Part shown: one piece after another, positions 23,815-33,594 of the stretch | Numbering within the stretch: the stretch's first letter is position 1 | Layout of the letters: every line of letters starts with the position of its first letter | Origin: a virus | Length of the DNA stretch: 41,141 bases | Reading direction: 5' to 3' (one strand) | IMG/VR virus record: IMGVR_UViG_3300032053_003431 | Location: 1-41,141 of that record | Made by a program: the position numbers and the translations under genes | Notes under the pieces: model-generated | Seen by the model: the letters and a program-made list of their open reading frames with translations, nothing else | Told to the model about the DNA's origin: nothing | Databases searched by the model: none

Positions 23815-24662
23815 AAATTAAAGTTGGAATTATAGGAAGTGGCAATATAGGGACAGATCTTCTAATGAAGACTCTGAAATCCGATATAATTGAAACCACG
23901 GCTTTTGTGGGAAGACGTGAATCCTCAGATGGAATTAAAAAGGCTATTGACAGAGGGATAGTCACATCCACCGATGGGATAGATTTTTTTAGAAAAAATC
24001 CAAACATATGCGACGTTGTGTTTGATTGCACCAATGCTTTTTCTGCTATTGAGAATAACGAAGTTTTTTCTTATCAGGGGATAAAAATTGTAGATTTAAC
24101 TCCATCCAAGATCGGAGATATGTGCGTTCCTATCATAAATGGAGATATAATCAAAACCAAATCAAATGTGAATATGATAACTTGTGGAGGACAAGCATCT
24201 ATCCCAATATTAAACTTGTTATCTACGTTAATACCTAATCAAATTGATTATATAGAAATAGTTTCTCAAGTAGCATCATTGAGCGCAGGTATAGCTACTA
24301 GGGTGAATATAGACAAATATATTCATACGACAGAATCAGCAATTTCACTGTTTACGAACTGTAAAAGTTGTAAAGTTATATTAAATATAAACCCAGCAGA
24401 ACCGTGTGTGGATATGCAGACTACCATGTTTATAAAATCTAAGGGTCTAGATTTAAAATCCATATTGTCAGGAATAAAAGAAAGAATTGAGTTGGTAAGG
24501 AAATACGTTCCATATTATGATATGGTTATGGATCCAGTTATAAACGATGATGTATTAATTTTAAGCATCAGAGTCAGAGGCGCCGGAGATTATCTACCAA
24601 GGTATTCTGGAAATTTAGATATAATAAACTGTGCAGCAATAAACGTGGTGGAAAGATTATGA
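23811..24662 (+). CDS. Acylating acetaldehyde dehydrogenase homologue (DmpF/MhpF family)
   Basis: A 283-residue enzyme interconverting an aldehyde and its acyl-CoA with NAD. It has the Rossmann motif GIIGSGNIGTDL (7-17), the catalytic cysteine C125 in NMITCGGQASIP, ASLSAGIATRVNID, NPAEPCVDMQTT, and the C-terminal GAGDYLPRYSGNLDI. It is slightly shorter than the usual 300-312 residues, but every key motif is present. The family works in a complex with an HMGL-type aldolase, encoded immediately downstream with an ATGA overlap. Here it may run in the acyl-CoA to aldehyde direction to supply the aldolase (inference). Confidence 0.9.
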   Translation: MKIKVGIIGSGNIGTDLLMKTLKSDIIETTAFVGRRESSDGIKKAIDRGIVTSTDGIDFFRKNPNICDVVFDCTNAFSAIENNEVFSYQGIKIVDLTPSKIGDMCVPIINGDIIKTKSNVNMITCGGQASIPILNLLSTLIPNQIDYIEIVSQVASLSAGIATRVNIDKYIHTTESAISLFTNCKSCKVILNINPAEPCVDMQTTMFIKSKGLDLKSILSGIKERIELVRKYVPYYDMVMDPVINDDVLILSIRVRGAGDYLPRYSGNLDIINCAAINVVERL

Positions 24663-25666
24663 GCTTTATAACTATTAGTGATCCAACGTTGAGAGATGGA
24701 AACCATAGCGTTAATCATCAAATTAGCCTTAAAATGGTCGCTGAGTATTGTAGGTTCGCAGAATCTGCTAAAATACGAATCGTGGAAGTCGGTCATGGAA
24801 ACGGACTTGGGGCATCGTCGTTATTAATTGGACAAATGCCTCATACAGACCGCCAACTTCTTTATACCGCACGAGAAAACTTAATTGATTCACAATTGGG
24901 AGTACATGTTATTCCTGGAATCGCTACCATAGATAGGGATATCTCACCCGCAATTGATATAGGTGTGGATGTGTTTCGAGTAGGATGTCACGTAACAGAG
25001 GCTAATATCACACAGCCACATATAGAATTTATAAGAAACTCCGGTAAAACGGCAGTTGGCGTATTAATGATGACTGCTCTGGTGGATATAAAAACTTTGG
25101 TGAGCGAGGCTCAGAAGATGGAAAAGTATGGGGTGTCAGATATTATCATAATGGATTCCACAGGAACATACTTACCATCTGACGTATCGGAAAGAATAAA
25201 GGCTCTGAGGAATGGGTTAGTAGTTGGGGTTGGGTTTCATGCTCATAACAATTTAGGTATGGCGGTTGCTAACTCCCTCGCAGCAGCAGAGTCGGGTGCA
25301 ACTATAATAGATGCTACTATGAGAGGGTTTGGAGCCGGAGCTGGGAACACCCAACTTGAGGTTTTAATCCCGGTTCTTGAAAAAAGTGGGTTTTTAACTT
25401 ACGTTGATTTTAAAAGAGTCATAAAAGAAGCCAATACCGTAATGGAATATATGATTGTAAAACCACCCACAGTTTCTCCAATTAATATTTTAACTGGACT
25501 AAATAAACTGTTTTCGGGTTTCGAAAAACCCATTATGAAGGCAGCCTCTCTCTATAAAGTCGAATATTCCGAATTGGTACGTTTATTGGGGGAAAGAAAA
25601 CTGGTTGCGGGTCAGGAAGACCTTATCATGGAAGTAGCACAGAACTTATCCCTTCGGAATAAATAA
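24659..25666 (+). CDS. 4-hydroxy-2-oxovalerate aldolase homologue (DmpG family)
   Basis: A 335-residue HMGL-like TIM-barrel aldolase. SDPTLRDGNHSVNHQ gives R12 and D13, followed by EVGHGNGLGASS and the divalent-metal ligands H194 and H196 in GFHAHNNLGMAVANSLAA. RGFGAGAGNTQLEVL follows, and the C-terminal communication-domain end reads GQEDLIMEVAQNL. DmpG normally splits 4-hydroxy-2-oxovalerate into pyruvate and acetaldehyde, and it is reversible. Length and motifs match the family, so it should be active. In this cluster it could make a longer 2-oxo acid for the ThDP enzyme, or supply pyruvate to it. Confidence 0.9.
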   Translation: MSFITISDPTLRDGNHSVNHQISLKMVAEYCRFAESAKIRIVEVGHGNGLGASSLLIGQMPHTDRQLLYTARENLIDSQLGVHVIPGIATIDRDISPAIDIGVDVFRVGCHVTEANITQPHIEFIRNSGKTAVGVLMMTALVDIKTLVSEAQKMEKYGVSDIIIMDSTGTYLPSDVSERIKALRNGLVVGVGFHAHNNLGMAVANSLAAAESGATIIDATMRGFGAGAGNTQLEVLIPVLEKSGFLTYVDFKRVIKEANTVMEYMIVKPPTVSPINILTGLNKLFSGFEKPIMKAASLYKVEYSELVRLLGERKLVAGQEDLIMEVAQNLSLRNK

Positions 25667-26532
25667 TGAAAATTTTGATGACAGGAAGAAACGGATTCAT
25701 AGGTTCTAATTTAGCACTCACATTAGAATCTCATGGGCACGTCGTCTACTCACTTTCCTATCGAGATTCTTTTCCCGATGTAAGAGATGAAATACTAACT
25801 TTTAATCCTCAAGTTACAATTCACTGTGGTTGGTTTGGCGGAAACAATTACTCCCAGTCTAATGATATAGATCAATTTCATAAAAATATACCAAATGGAA
25901 TAAAATTGATAGAAATATTAAAAGATATAAAAAATGACCATACGTTTATAGGTTTTGGAACCACCTTTGAATATGGTTTAAAGAATCATGTTGTTGATGA
26001 AGAAGAGGTGGAGACTCCGGTGGATCTATATGGAATGTCAAAGTTAGTTTTTAAGAACTATTCTAGGTTGTTATGCGAAAAATATAATGTAAATTGGACG
26101 TGGATTAGACCCTGTTACACTTATGGTCCGGGAGATGTCAAAACCAGACTAATTCCGAAAGTTATAAATAACATCCTATCCTCTCAACCATTAATGTTTG
26201 ATGAGTGCAAATCCATTATAGATTATCTTTATATTGATGACTTTTCCAACGCTATTTTGAAATTAATAGACAACAAATCAATCGGGGTGTATAATGTCTG
26301 TTCAGGTCAGCAATATAAAATAAAAGATGTAATACTCAAGATATCAGAATTAATGAATTACGATTATAGAAAAATTATATTTGATCCGGAGTTGTATTCC
26401 AAAACATCCAAACCTCAGTTTATCTGTGCTGACAACTCTAAACTTAGATATACTATAGATTGGGAACCTACAACTAAAATTGAAGTGGGATTATCTAAAA
26501 CTATAGAGAACATTAAAAAGAACCGATTATGA
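25666..26532 (+). CDS. SDR-type NAD-dependent epimerase/reductase
   Basis: A 288-residue extended SDR with GRNGFIGS (7-14) and a YGMSK catalytic motif near residue 124. FGTTFEYG stands in the position of the usual S/T motif. WIRPCYTYGPGD and DYLYIDDFSNAI are typical of sugar-nucleotide SDRs. In the pathway it is a candidate for reducing the ketone left by the ThDP enzyme, the YerF role, or for epimerisation. Start ATG 25666 shares one base with the aldolase stop (TAATG), and its end overlaps the methyltransferase. Confidence 0.83.
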   Translation: MKILMTGRNGFIGSNLALTLESHGHVVYSLSYRDSFPDVRDEILTFNPQVTIHCGWFGGNNYSQSNDIDQFHKNIPNGIKLIEILKDIKNDHTFIGFGTTFEYGLKNHVVDEEEVETPVDLYGMSKLVFKNYSRLLCEKYNVNWTWIRPCYTYGPGDVKTRLIPKVINNILSSQPLMFDECKSIIDYLYIDDFSNAILKLIDNKSIGVYNVCSGQQYKIKDVILKISELMNYDYRKIIFDPELYSKTSKPQFICADNSKLRYTIDWEPTTKIEVGLSKTIENIKKNRL

Positions 26533-27158
26533 AAGATTTAGTAAAATTAAATGAAGATAATTGGCACTGGCCTATCAGAGATGTAACCAGTTGGGAGGGA
26601 CAGAAGAAACAATCTGAGATATTCGAGAATATAAAACCATATGTCAAAAACCGACGAGTGATGATACAAGCCGGTGGAAATTGTGGATTTATATTAAGCA
26701 AATTTGTCGATAAATTTGAACACATTTATACATTCGAGCCAGACCCGGTGAATTTTTATTGTTTAAATTTAAACGTGACTTCAAAAAATGTCACAAAATT
26801 CCAATCCTGTTTGGGATCAGATAACAAACTAGTAGGAATAGAAGACCATCCCACAGATATAGGGGGTGTACATGTAAAAGGAGAGGGATTCACCCCATGT
26901 ATACAAATAGATAGTCTCAAGTTAAACGGGTGCGATTTGATTCAGTTGGATGTCGAAGGTTATGAATATGATGCTTTATTGGGAGCCACCAACACAATTC
27001 AACGGTTCAAACCAACTTTGTGTTTGGAATGGTGTGAAAAATGGGCTAATAGATACAATGTTCAATATTCTCATCTAGAAAGTTTATTGGAATCCCTAAA
27101 TTATAAACACGTTTCAAATTCGGGAGTGGATAAAATTTATACATATAAATCACAATGA
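26529..27158 (+). CDS. FkbM-family methyltransferase
   Basis: A 209-residue SAM-dependent methyltransferase. IQAGGNCGFILSKF is motif I, YTFEPDPVNFYCL gives the acidic ribose-binding residue, and LIQLDVEGYEYDALLGA is the FkbM hallmark. FkbM enzymes O-methylate hydroxyls on sugars and polyketides. It lies between two SDR genes with ATGA overlaps on both sides, so it most likely methylates the branched sugar or the finished glycan. Position of methylation is unknown. Confidence 0.85.
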   Translation: MKDLVKLNEDNWHWPIRDVTSWEGQKKQSEIFENIKPYVKNRRVMIQAGGNCGFILSKFVDKFEHIYTFEPDPVNFYCLNLNVTSKNVTKFQSCLGSDNKLVGIEDHPTDIGGVHVKGEGFTPCIQIDSLKLNGCDLIQLDVEGYEYDALLGATNTIQRFKPTLCLEWCEKWANRYNVQYSHLESLLESLNYKHVSNSGVDKIYTYKSQ

Positions 27159-27994
27159 ATATTTTAGTTACAGGAAGCGACGGGTTTATTGGATCAAACG
27201 TAATTCGGTTATTATCATCGGATTCAAACCTAAAATTATTTCCCGGAAACAGAAAGTCGGTTAATCTATACTCACAAAAATCTGTAGAAAGTTTTATTGA
27301 TAAAAACGAAATAACTGATATCGTACATTGTGCTATAGAAGGGGGTCATAAAAACGACAAAGTTGAAATGTTTTATAACAATTTGTTGATGTTTGAAAAT
27401 TTGAAAAGACAATCTCATAAAATAAGAACGTTTATAAATATTGCAAGCGGCGCTGAGTATGATAGGAGACATTCCCTCTATGATGTTTCGACTTATGATT
27501 TAGGAAACTCCATACCCGAAGATTATTATGGATTATCCAAATATTTAATTTCGATGCGGGTAAGAGAAATGATAGGAGGAGTAAATCTTAGAGTGTTCGG
27601 GTGCTTTGGAAGAGGAGAACGCCCAGATAGAATGATCAGTTCGAGTTTAAAAAACTACATAAATGGAAAACCAATAGTAATACACCAAGATAGGTTTATG
27701 GATTTTTTTTACATAGATGATCTGGTATATGTGATTAATAAATTTTTATATAGAGATGATTCTGAATATTCATATTCGGAGAAAGATTTAAACATGTCAT
27801 ACGATATAAAGTTTAAATTGTCTGAGGTGGCTAGAATAATAAACAATTTGGATGATAAAAAAGTTCCAATTGTAATACAAGATGCCACTGCTGGAAACGA
27901 TTATTGTGGAATGCCTCCGAGGTGGCCTTTCCAACACCATTTCATAGGATGGGGAAGAGGAATAACAGAATATTACAAGTCGATGAAAGTATGA
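27155..27994 (+). CDS. SDR-type NAD-dependent epimerase/reductase
   Basis: A 279-residue extended SDR with TGSDGFIGS (6-14), a NIASGAEYD serine region and YYGLSKY (catalytic Tyr and Lys) near residue 129. DFFYIDDLVYV is a further family motif. It is a paralogue of the gene at 25666 but clearly diverged. In a pathway whose branch contains carbonyl groups, two separate reductases would be reasonable. Its ATGA overlaps join the methyltransferase before and the transferase after. Substrate is inferred from context only. Confidence 0.82.
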   Translation: MNILVTGSDGFIGSNVIRLLSSDSNLKLFPGNRKSVNLYSQKSVESFIDKNEITDIVHCAIEGGHKNDKVEMFYNNLLMFENLKRQSHKIRTFINIASGAEYDRRHSLYDVSTYDLGNSIPEDYYGLSKYLISMRVREMIGGVNLRVFGCFGRGERPDRMISSSLKNYINGKPIVIHQDRFMDFFYIDDLVYVINKFLYRDDSEYSYSEKDLNMSYDIKFKLSEVARIINNLDDKKVPIVIQDATAGNDYCGMPPRWPFQHHFIGWGRGITEYYKSMKV

Positions 27995-28932
27995 ACATAA
28001 AAGTATCAATGCATCTAATGCCGTGGGAAATGGATCATGCTCTGTTGATAGCAGATAGACTTAGACAGAGTAGTTATAACATAGATCCATCTGACACGGT
28101 ATATGTAGATACAGCATTGAATTTATCATCACTGTTAATAGATTGGGAGAAATCAAAATTGCCCAAAGAATTTTTCATAGAAAAGTATAACACATTTTCA
28201 AAAATTGTGGAAGGACGTATTATCCATAGACCATTTGTTTATGCTGGTGGCGGATTATATGGACACCTAGACCTACAGAAATCAGTAATTCAAGATAACA
28301 TAGATTATTACCTTACAATATGTCCAGACATAGATTTTTCTACTTCTCTGTTATATTATATGATAGAAACTGCGAAAAGGGTAAAAAACAAATATTTCAT
28401 AGTAACTCCCCAGATATTTCGATGTTGGGATAGTAGTTGGGATATGTTGGTGAATGAAAGATTTTTAAAATATGACTATAAAGATTGTATAGATGTAGAT
28501 ATATACGATATTAGAAATCAGATGAATGAGACACAATCTGAAGTGTCTTCGTTTCAAATACAAGATTTCAAATTCGCTGGTTGGTTTGATTTGTACAACA
28601 AAGATTTTTATGAAAAAATGGTGCCCGCTCGTCCGGAGTGGTCTGGATATGGCCCCTGGGATTTTTATGCGATTAACGTATCATCTTTCGCTAAATCTAG
28701 AGGCGTTGATGTAGTTCAACATGTAGTTAAGGATGAAATTGTATGGTTTTATGATGTTGGGAAACTAAAAAACACGGAAGAATATGGAGCCGATGGTTTG
28801 TTGAAAACAACTTATACCAAATTTTTAACTCGGAAAATTGATAAAGTTTCTCAAGCGGTTGACATCCGAAGTAAACTAAATCTTTACATCAACGAGTGGA
28901 TAAAGTATGCTACGGATTCTAAAATAATATGA
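27991..28932 (+). CDS. Putative glycosyltransferase of unknown family
   Basis: A 313-residue protein opening [20 protein letters not shown], with a [12 protein letters not shown] stretch and, later, [20 protein letters not shown], where a GT-A enzyme often has its D/E-rich acceptor motif. I cannot place it in a CAZy family. ATG 27991 forms an ATGA overlap with the SDR gene; an upstream in-frame ATG at 27904 lies inside that gene. It overlaps the next gene by ATGA. Glycan assembly is likely from position. Confidence 0.5.
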   Translation: MNIKVSMHLMPWEMDHALLIADRLRQSSYNIDPSDTVYVDTALNLSSLLIDWEKSKLPKEFFIEKYNTFSKIVEGRIIHRPFVYAGGGLYGHLDLQKSVIQDNIDYYLTICPDIDFSTSLLYYMIETAKRVKNKYFIVTPQIFRCWDSSWDMLVNERFLKYDYKDCIDVDIYDIRNQMNETQSEVSSFQIQDFKFAGWFDLYNKDFYEKMVPARPEWSGYGPWDFYAINVSSFAKSRGVDVVQHVVKDEIVWFYDVGKLKNTEEYGADGLLKTTYTKFLTRKIDKVSQAVDIRSKLNLYINEWIKYATDSKII

Positions 28933-30068
28933 ATCAAAATTCTAATAGAATAAGAAGTGTGGGGAAACAGACATATGGGCATGATAATATAGACATATAT
29001 TATTGGGGAGAAAATACTTGGTTGGATATAGGAGATTACTGTTCCATATCAGGACATATATTAGTCTATCTAGGAGGAAACCATCGGATAGATTGGGCCA
29101 CAACATATCCGTTTGGACACGTAAATAAGAATACGTTTAATATGTTTGATGGAAAAGGTCACCCAGGAACCAAGGGAGATGTAAAAATTGGAAATGATGT
29201 TTGGATAGGAACATATGTTACCATTATGAGCGGAGTAACTATAGGAGATGGAGCATGTATAGCTTGCAATTCGGTAGTGACAAAAGATGTGCCTCCATAT
29301 GGCATCGCCGGTGGCAACCCTGCCAAGTTAATAAAAAACAGGTTTTCAGATGATATCATCAAAAAGTTTCTTTATCATAAGTGGTGGGAATTAGACGTTT
29401 CAACAATAAATAAAATTTCTCCCTTGTTATGTTCCGATAAATTTGATATATTATTTGAGACTTTGGAAAAACTTAAAAAACCTATGATAGACTTGGAAAA
29501 CAAGATTAATGATCTATATCGAACTCCGTCTGATATAAATGAACATATACCTACCCTTATAAAATTCGCTTCGGAGTGCGAACATATCACCGAAATGGGA
29601 GTAAGAGGAATTTTTACAACTTGGGTATTTTTAGGAGCCAGCCCCAAAAAATTGGTAAGTTATGATTTATACAATCCCTCACATTATGGATCAAACATAC
29701 AAGACGTTTATGATGTAGCTGAATCATATGGAATAGATTTTAAATTCGTGGAATCAGATGTGTTAAAGGTTACAATAGATCAGACCGACCTTTTATTTTT
29801 AGACACATGGCACTCATATGATCAATTAAAAGGAGAACTAGCTCTACATTCTTCAAAAGTAAACAAATATATTGTAATGCATGATACCACCACTTATGCT
29901 CATAAAAATGAAGCATTGACATCCGAACATTCTGAAATCGTGGAGGTGGAAACCGGAAAAGGAATTTGGCCAGCGGTGGAAGAATTTTTAGCCTCTACAA
30001 CAGAATGGGAACTTTTAGAGAGACACATAAATAACAATGGATTGACCGTTTTAAAAAGAATAAAATAA
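28929..30068 (+). CDS. Left-handed beta-helix acyltransferase fused to a methyltransferase-like domain
   Basis: A 379-residue two-domain protein. Residues 1-145 form a hexapeptide-repeat acyltransferase ([40 protein letters not shown], then [18 protein letters not shown]), as in CatB/WbbJ-like O- or N-acetyltransferases; the first part holds the coil disruption with H residues. Residues about 210-379 resemble a SAM-dependent methyltransferase or its relatives: [46 protein letters not shown] and IVMHDTTTY. This suits transfer of two modifications to one sugar. The fusion is uncommon to my knowledge. Ends the ATGA-linked run. Confidence 0.8.
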   Translation: MNQNSNRIRSVGKQTYGHDNIDIYYWGENTWLDIGDYCSISGHILVYLGGNHRIDWATTYPFGHVNKNTFNMFDGKGHPGTKGDVKIGNDVWIGTYVTIMSGVTIGDGACIACNSVVTKDVPPYGIAGGNPAKLIKNRFSDDIIKKFLYHKWWELDVSTINKISPLLCSDKFDILFETLEKLKKPMIDLENKINDLYRTPSDINEHIPTLIKFASECEHITEMGVRGIFTTWVFLGASPKKLVSYDLYNPSHYGSNIQDVYDVAESYGIDFKFVESDVLKVTIDQTDLLFLDTWHSYDQLKGELALHSSKVNKYIVMHDTTTYAHKNEALTSEHSEIVEVETGKGIWPAVEEFLASTTEWELLERHINNNGLTVLKRIK

Positions 30069-30070
30069 AT

Positions 30071-30099
30071 TTGGAATACCCAATCAGTATATGTATAAT
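30071..30099 (+). promoter_or_regulatory. Candidate promoter before the gene at 30102
   Basis: TTGGAA at 30071-30076, a 17-base spacer ending TG, and a consensus TATAAT at 30094-30099. The -10 ends only two bases before ATG 30102, so the predicted start of transcription would fall inside the gene. Either the real -10 is shifted upstream or the site is coincidental. Confidence 0.35.
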
Positions 30100-30101
30100 T
30101 T

Positions 30102-30689
30102 ATGAATGAAGATGCCTCAGAATTTGATAAAAATGGATTTTTTACATCCGAGAAAGTTACTCATTTTAATTGCGAAATTTTAAAATCGACATTATGTAAT
30201 TTTTTGAAAACCAAATCAGTATTAGATTTGGGATGTGGGGATGGGTTTTATATCAAACACTTAGAGCCAGTTTGTTTGAAGGTACAGGGATATGATGGAA
30301 ACCCATACACTAAAAAATTGACAGGTGGGTTAGGAGATTCTTCTGATTTATCACAAGTTCAAAATTTTTATAAATATGATTGGGTTATCTCATTTGAGAC
30401 GGGGGAACATATACCGGTTGAGTTTGAAGGAAATTTTATAAACAATTTATGTAGACACGCTAAAGAAGGAATAATTCTTTCTTGGGCATCAATTGATCAA
30501 GAAGGCCAACCTCAACCAGGAACGGGTCATGTAAATTGTAGACCAAATAGTTATTTGATAGAAAAAATGTACGAAAAAAGTTTTTTGTGCGATTATAATC
30601 GCACTAATTTTTTTAGACATAAAATGGATTTATGGTGGTTAAAGTTTAATTTGATGGTTTTTTATAAAGTGGATAGTTTAATAATATGA
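30102..30689 (+). CDS. Class I SAM-dependent methyltransferase
   Basis: A 195-residue protein with motif I VLDLGCGDGFYIKHLEP (about 41-57), then VQGYDGNPYTKK with the acidic ribose contact, and WVISFETGEHIP and GIILSWASIDQEGQPQPGTG further on. These are the motifs of the Methyltransf_11/23-type small-molecule methyltransferases found in polysaccharide clusters. It probably methylates a sugar or glycan end. Overlaps the next gene by ATGA. Confidence 0.82.
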   Translation: MNEDASEFDKNGFFTSEKVTHFNCEILKSTLCNFLKTKSVLDLGCGDGFYIKHLEPVCLKVQGYDGNPYTKKLTGGLGDSSDLSQVQNFYKYDWVISFETGEHIPVEFEGNFINNLCRHAKEGIILSWASIDQEGQPQPGTGHVNCRPNSYLIEKMYEKSFLCDYNRTNFFRHKMDLWWLKFNLMVFYKVDSLII

Positions 30690-31696
30690 AAAAAAGTATA
30701 TTGATAACGGGTGTCGCGGGTCTAATTGGTTCGAGATTGGCTGACTGGATTGTAAAAAATAAACCAGAGTATGACGTTATTGGAATAGACGACCTCTCCG
30801 GAGGGTATATAGAAAATGTAGACCCTTCCATAAAATTCCATAACATAATACTTGGTGCCAAAGAACATGATTTGGGAGTGGAATCAATTTTTTCAAAATA
30901 TAATCCGGAATATGTTTTTCATTTTGCTGCATATGCGGCCGAATGTTTAAGTCCTTTCATAAGAAAATACAATTATCAAAACAATTTGATAGCTACCGCT
31001 GACGTAGTAAATAATTGTATTAAATATGGTGTAAAAAGATTGGTCTTCACATCAACCCTGGCGGTATATGGCGACGCAGTTCCTCCGTTTGATGAAACCA
31101 TGACTCCTTTACCTATTGATCCGTATGGAGTTTCAAAATATGCATGTGAGTTGGATATTAGAATTGCGGGAAAACAACATGGGTTGGATTGGTGCGTTCT
31201 CCGACCACACAATGTTTACGGCGTAAAGCAAAATATTTGGGATAAATATAGAAACGTATTAGGAATCTGGATGTATCAACATTTAAACAATGAACCAATG
31301 TCAATATTCGGAGATGGTTCACAAACGAGAGCATTTAGTTTTATCGACGACAGTGTTCCGTGTATGTGGAACGCAGCTGTTTTACCAGAAGCATCTAAAC
31401 AGATTATAAATTTAGGAGGGAAAACTCACACGACTATAAAAGAAGCATGTGAAACTTTACAATCTATAATAGGAGGAGGAACTATATCATATAAAGAAGC
31501 CCGCCACGAAGTTAAAAACGCTTACGTTACATGGCAGAAATCTGTGAATATTTTGGGATATGTTGAAAATTATACTTTGGAACAAGGTCTATCCTCAATG
31601 TGGAATTGGGCTCAAAGACAACAAAAAAGACAAAGATTTGAATGGAATAAATTTGAACTAAATAATGGAGTATATTCATATTGGAAAACAAAATGA
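30686..31696 (+). CDS. GalE-like NDP-sugar epimerase
   Basis: A 336-residue extended SDR: LITGVAGLIGSRLADWI at the start, FTSTLAVYGD (Ser/Thr), DPYGVSKYACELD (catalytic Tyr and Lys), LRPHNVYGVKQN and FGDGSQTRAFSFIDD. These match UDP-glucose/N-acetylglucosamine 4-epimerases and related enzymes. It interconverts C4 configuration of an NDP-sugar donor for the island's transferases; the exact substrate is unknown. It follows and precedes other island genes by ATGA overlaps. Confidence 0.85.
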   Translation: MKKSILITGVAGLIGSRLADWIVKNKPEYDVIGIDDLSGGYIENVDPSIKFHNIILGAKEHDLGVESIFSKYNPEYVFHFAAYAAECLSPFIRKYNYQNNLIATADVVNNCIKYGVKRLVFTSTLAVYGDAVPPFDETMTPLPIDPYGVSKYACELDIRIAGKQHGLDWCVLRPHNVYGVKQNIWDKYRNVLGIWMYQHLNNEPMSIFGDGSQTRAFSFIDDSVPCMWNAAVLPEASKQIINLGGKTHTTIKEACETLQSIIGGGTISYKEARHEVKNAYVTWQKSVNILGYVENYTLEQGLSSMWNWAQRQQKRQRFEWNKFELNNGVYSYWKTK

Positions 31697-32430
31697 AAAT
31701 AAACTTACTAGCAAGACACTGTAACTTCTCAGCAAATAGTGCTAACAAAAAGAATCGGCCGGAGTGGTTTGATAAAGAGAAGATATTTCAATCATTGATG
31801 AATTCCATAGAAGATGATGAACGGATCAACGTCACTATATTATTTGATGGAGATGTAAGCACACATTTTCTTAAAAATGAAAAAAGGTGTAAAATTGTGG
31901 AGAAAAAGGGGGGAAACGATGGCCAGAGTTTTTTGAACTTATTAGAATACACCAAGGCTCAGAATTACTCAGACGGTGATATAATTTATTTTGTAGAAGA
32001 TGATTATTTTCATAGAGCAGGATGGCAAGATGTTTTAATCGATGGGTTCGAACATTTAAGTTGTGATTATTTTACTTTATATGATCACAATGACAAATAC
32101 ACGTATACTGCATACGAGACACTTCAATCTTCAATATACCCAACTAAGTATTGTCATTGGAGAACTTGTCCGTCCACAACTAACACGTATGCCATGTTAG
32201 CATCAACTTTTAGAAAACATTATCAACATCATGTAGATTATTGTGATTTGTCTAGGGGTTATACAAGGGATCACGATAAGTTTCTAAATCTGTGGAAAAT
32301 AGGCTCTAACCTAGTATCATCTATTCCGGGATATTCGACTCATTGTGAAAATGAATACATGTCTCCAGTTGTGGATTGGGCTTTAAAATTTAAAAACTTG
32401 ACATATGATTACGATATGTCGAACAGATAA
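31693..32430 (+). CDS. Putative GT-A glycosyltransferase
   Basis: A 245-residue protein beginning MKINLLARHCNFSANSANKK, with IIYFVEDDYFHRAGWQDVLI near residues 97-116. The EDDY there sits where GT-A enzymes have DxD. TTNTYAMLASTFRKHY follows. ATG 31693 forms an ATGA overlap with the epimerase, which fits better than an in-frame TTG at 31681. No CAZy family assigned; a glycosyltransferase role is likely. Confidence 0.65.
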   Translation: MKINLLARHCNFSANSANKKNRPEWFDKEKIFQSLMNSIEDDERINVTILFDGDVSTHFLKNEKRCKIVEKKGGNDGQSFLNLLEYTKAQNYSDGDIIYFVEDDYFHRAGWQDVLIDGFEHLSCDYFTLYDHNDKYTYTAYETLQSSIYPTKYCHWRTCPSTTNTYAMLASTFRKHYQHHVDYCDLSRGYTRDHDKFLNLWKIGSNLVSSIPGYSTHCENEYMSPVVDWALKFKNLTYDYDMSNR

Positions 32431-32434
32431 TATT

Positions 32435-33247
32435 ATGTCAATATCTACAATAATACCATCCTATAAAAATCCAAAGTTCCTTGATGCTTGTATACATTCT
32501 TGTATTAAAGGAAAAAAAAATGAAACGACGAAAATAATAGTTGTCGTTGATGGGTTCATCGGAGAATCTCAACATGTTCTAAATAAATACGAGGGGGGAA
32601 TTGAGATACTTGATCTTGGTCAAAACATGGGTATGGATAAAGCTATAAATTATGGTGTGTGGAATTGTGAAAGTGAAAATATATTCGTTGTGAACGATGA
32701 CCAAATTTTCTCTGATAACTGGGATGTTGATTTATCTGAGTTGAACTTGGAAAAAACGGTATATACCATAGAACAGATCGAAAGATCACACGGAATATTC
32801 GGATTCACTGTAAATAACTTTGGAGACACAGTTGATACATTTAATCAATCAAAATTCGATGATTTTGTTAAGGTAAATAAAAGCGACAAATCCACCGAAT
32901 CCGGGCGGATATTTCCATTCTTGATGAAGAAAAAATGGTTTATGTCAGCCGGAGGGTTTGAAGATTTTAAATCTCCGTTTTGGACGGACGTGGATTTCTT
33001 TTTGAAACTAGAGTTAATGGGGTTAGAATTCAGAAGAACATATAAAACCATGTTGTTTCACTGGGGATCATCTGCAACTAAAAACAGAGTCGATTCGGAA
33101 GCAATAAAATTTAAATCGAGTGAAGGACCGGCCGCACAACTGTTTTACTATAAATGGGGATACATGCCACAGATGGGAGGAAATAATTATAAAAATACAA
33201 AATATCCACATTCACAAACTGAGGTTAAAGGAGTAATTTTTAACTAA
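32435..33247 (+). CDS. GT2-family glycosyltransferase
   Basis: A 270-residue enzyme with a classic GT2 N-terminus, MSISTIIPSYKNPKFLDACI, then TKIIVVVDGFIGESQ, DLGQNMGMDKAINYG and the metal-binding FVVNDDQIFSDNW. FWTDVDFFLKLELMGLEFRR gives the acceptor-side ED-type motif. ATG 32435 lies four bases after the previous stop; an in-frame ATG at 32405 is inside the preceding gene and would add non-family residues. Confidence 0.85.
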   Translation: MSISTIIPSYKNPKFLDACIHSCIKGKKNETTKIIVVVDGFIGESQHVLNKYEGGIEILDLGQNMGMDKAINYGVWNCESENIFVVNDDQIFSDNWDVDLSELNLEKTVYTIEQIERSHGIFGFTVNNFGDTVDTFNQSKFDDFVKVNKSDKSTESGRIFPFLMKKKWFMSAGGFEDFKSPFWTDVDFFLKLELMGLEFRRTYKTMLFHWGSSATKNRVDSEAIKFKSSEGPAAQLFYYKWGYMPQMGGNNYKNTKYPHSQTEVKGVIFN

Positions 33248-33594
33248 TGAACTTAGAATTCATATTTTTTAATGTCCTTTTTTTGTTAATCTGGTTTAAA
33301 ACCGAAGCGTTCTTGGAATATTCTAAATTACTTGGATTAACAAAACTATTCCGTATAGATAAATTTGAAAAATTAAAAAGTGAAGATTTTGAGTTAACCT
33401 ACCATTCATTTTTAAAAAAACATGTCGCTAGTGGAAAATATAGTAGATTTTTTTTCAATCTGATCACATGTCCAATATGTCTAATGTGTTGGTCTTGTGT
33501 TCCAGTGTTATATTTACATGGGATAGGAATATATAGTCTTTATGTAGTGTCTATTTTGTTTATATACTATTTATTCTCAAAAGTAATGAGATGA
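33247..33594 (+). CDS. Small membrane protein with CPxC motif
   Basis: A 115-residue protein with a hydrophobic N-terminal segment (EFIFFNVLFLLIWF), a cytoplasmic charged stretch, then TCPICLMCW and a long hydrophobic C-terminal region. This gives two or three membrane segments, with cysteines at the start of the second. Such CPxC membrane proteins are common in large phages and are usually of unknown function. Start ATG 33247 shares one base with the previous stop (TAATG). Confidence 0.7.
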   Translation: MNLEFIFFNVLFLLIWFKTEAFLEYSKLLGLTKLFRIDKFEKLKSEDFELTYHSFLKKHVASGKYSRFFFNLITCPICLMCWSCVPVLYLHGIGIYSLYVVSILFIYYLFSKVMR

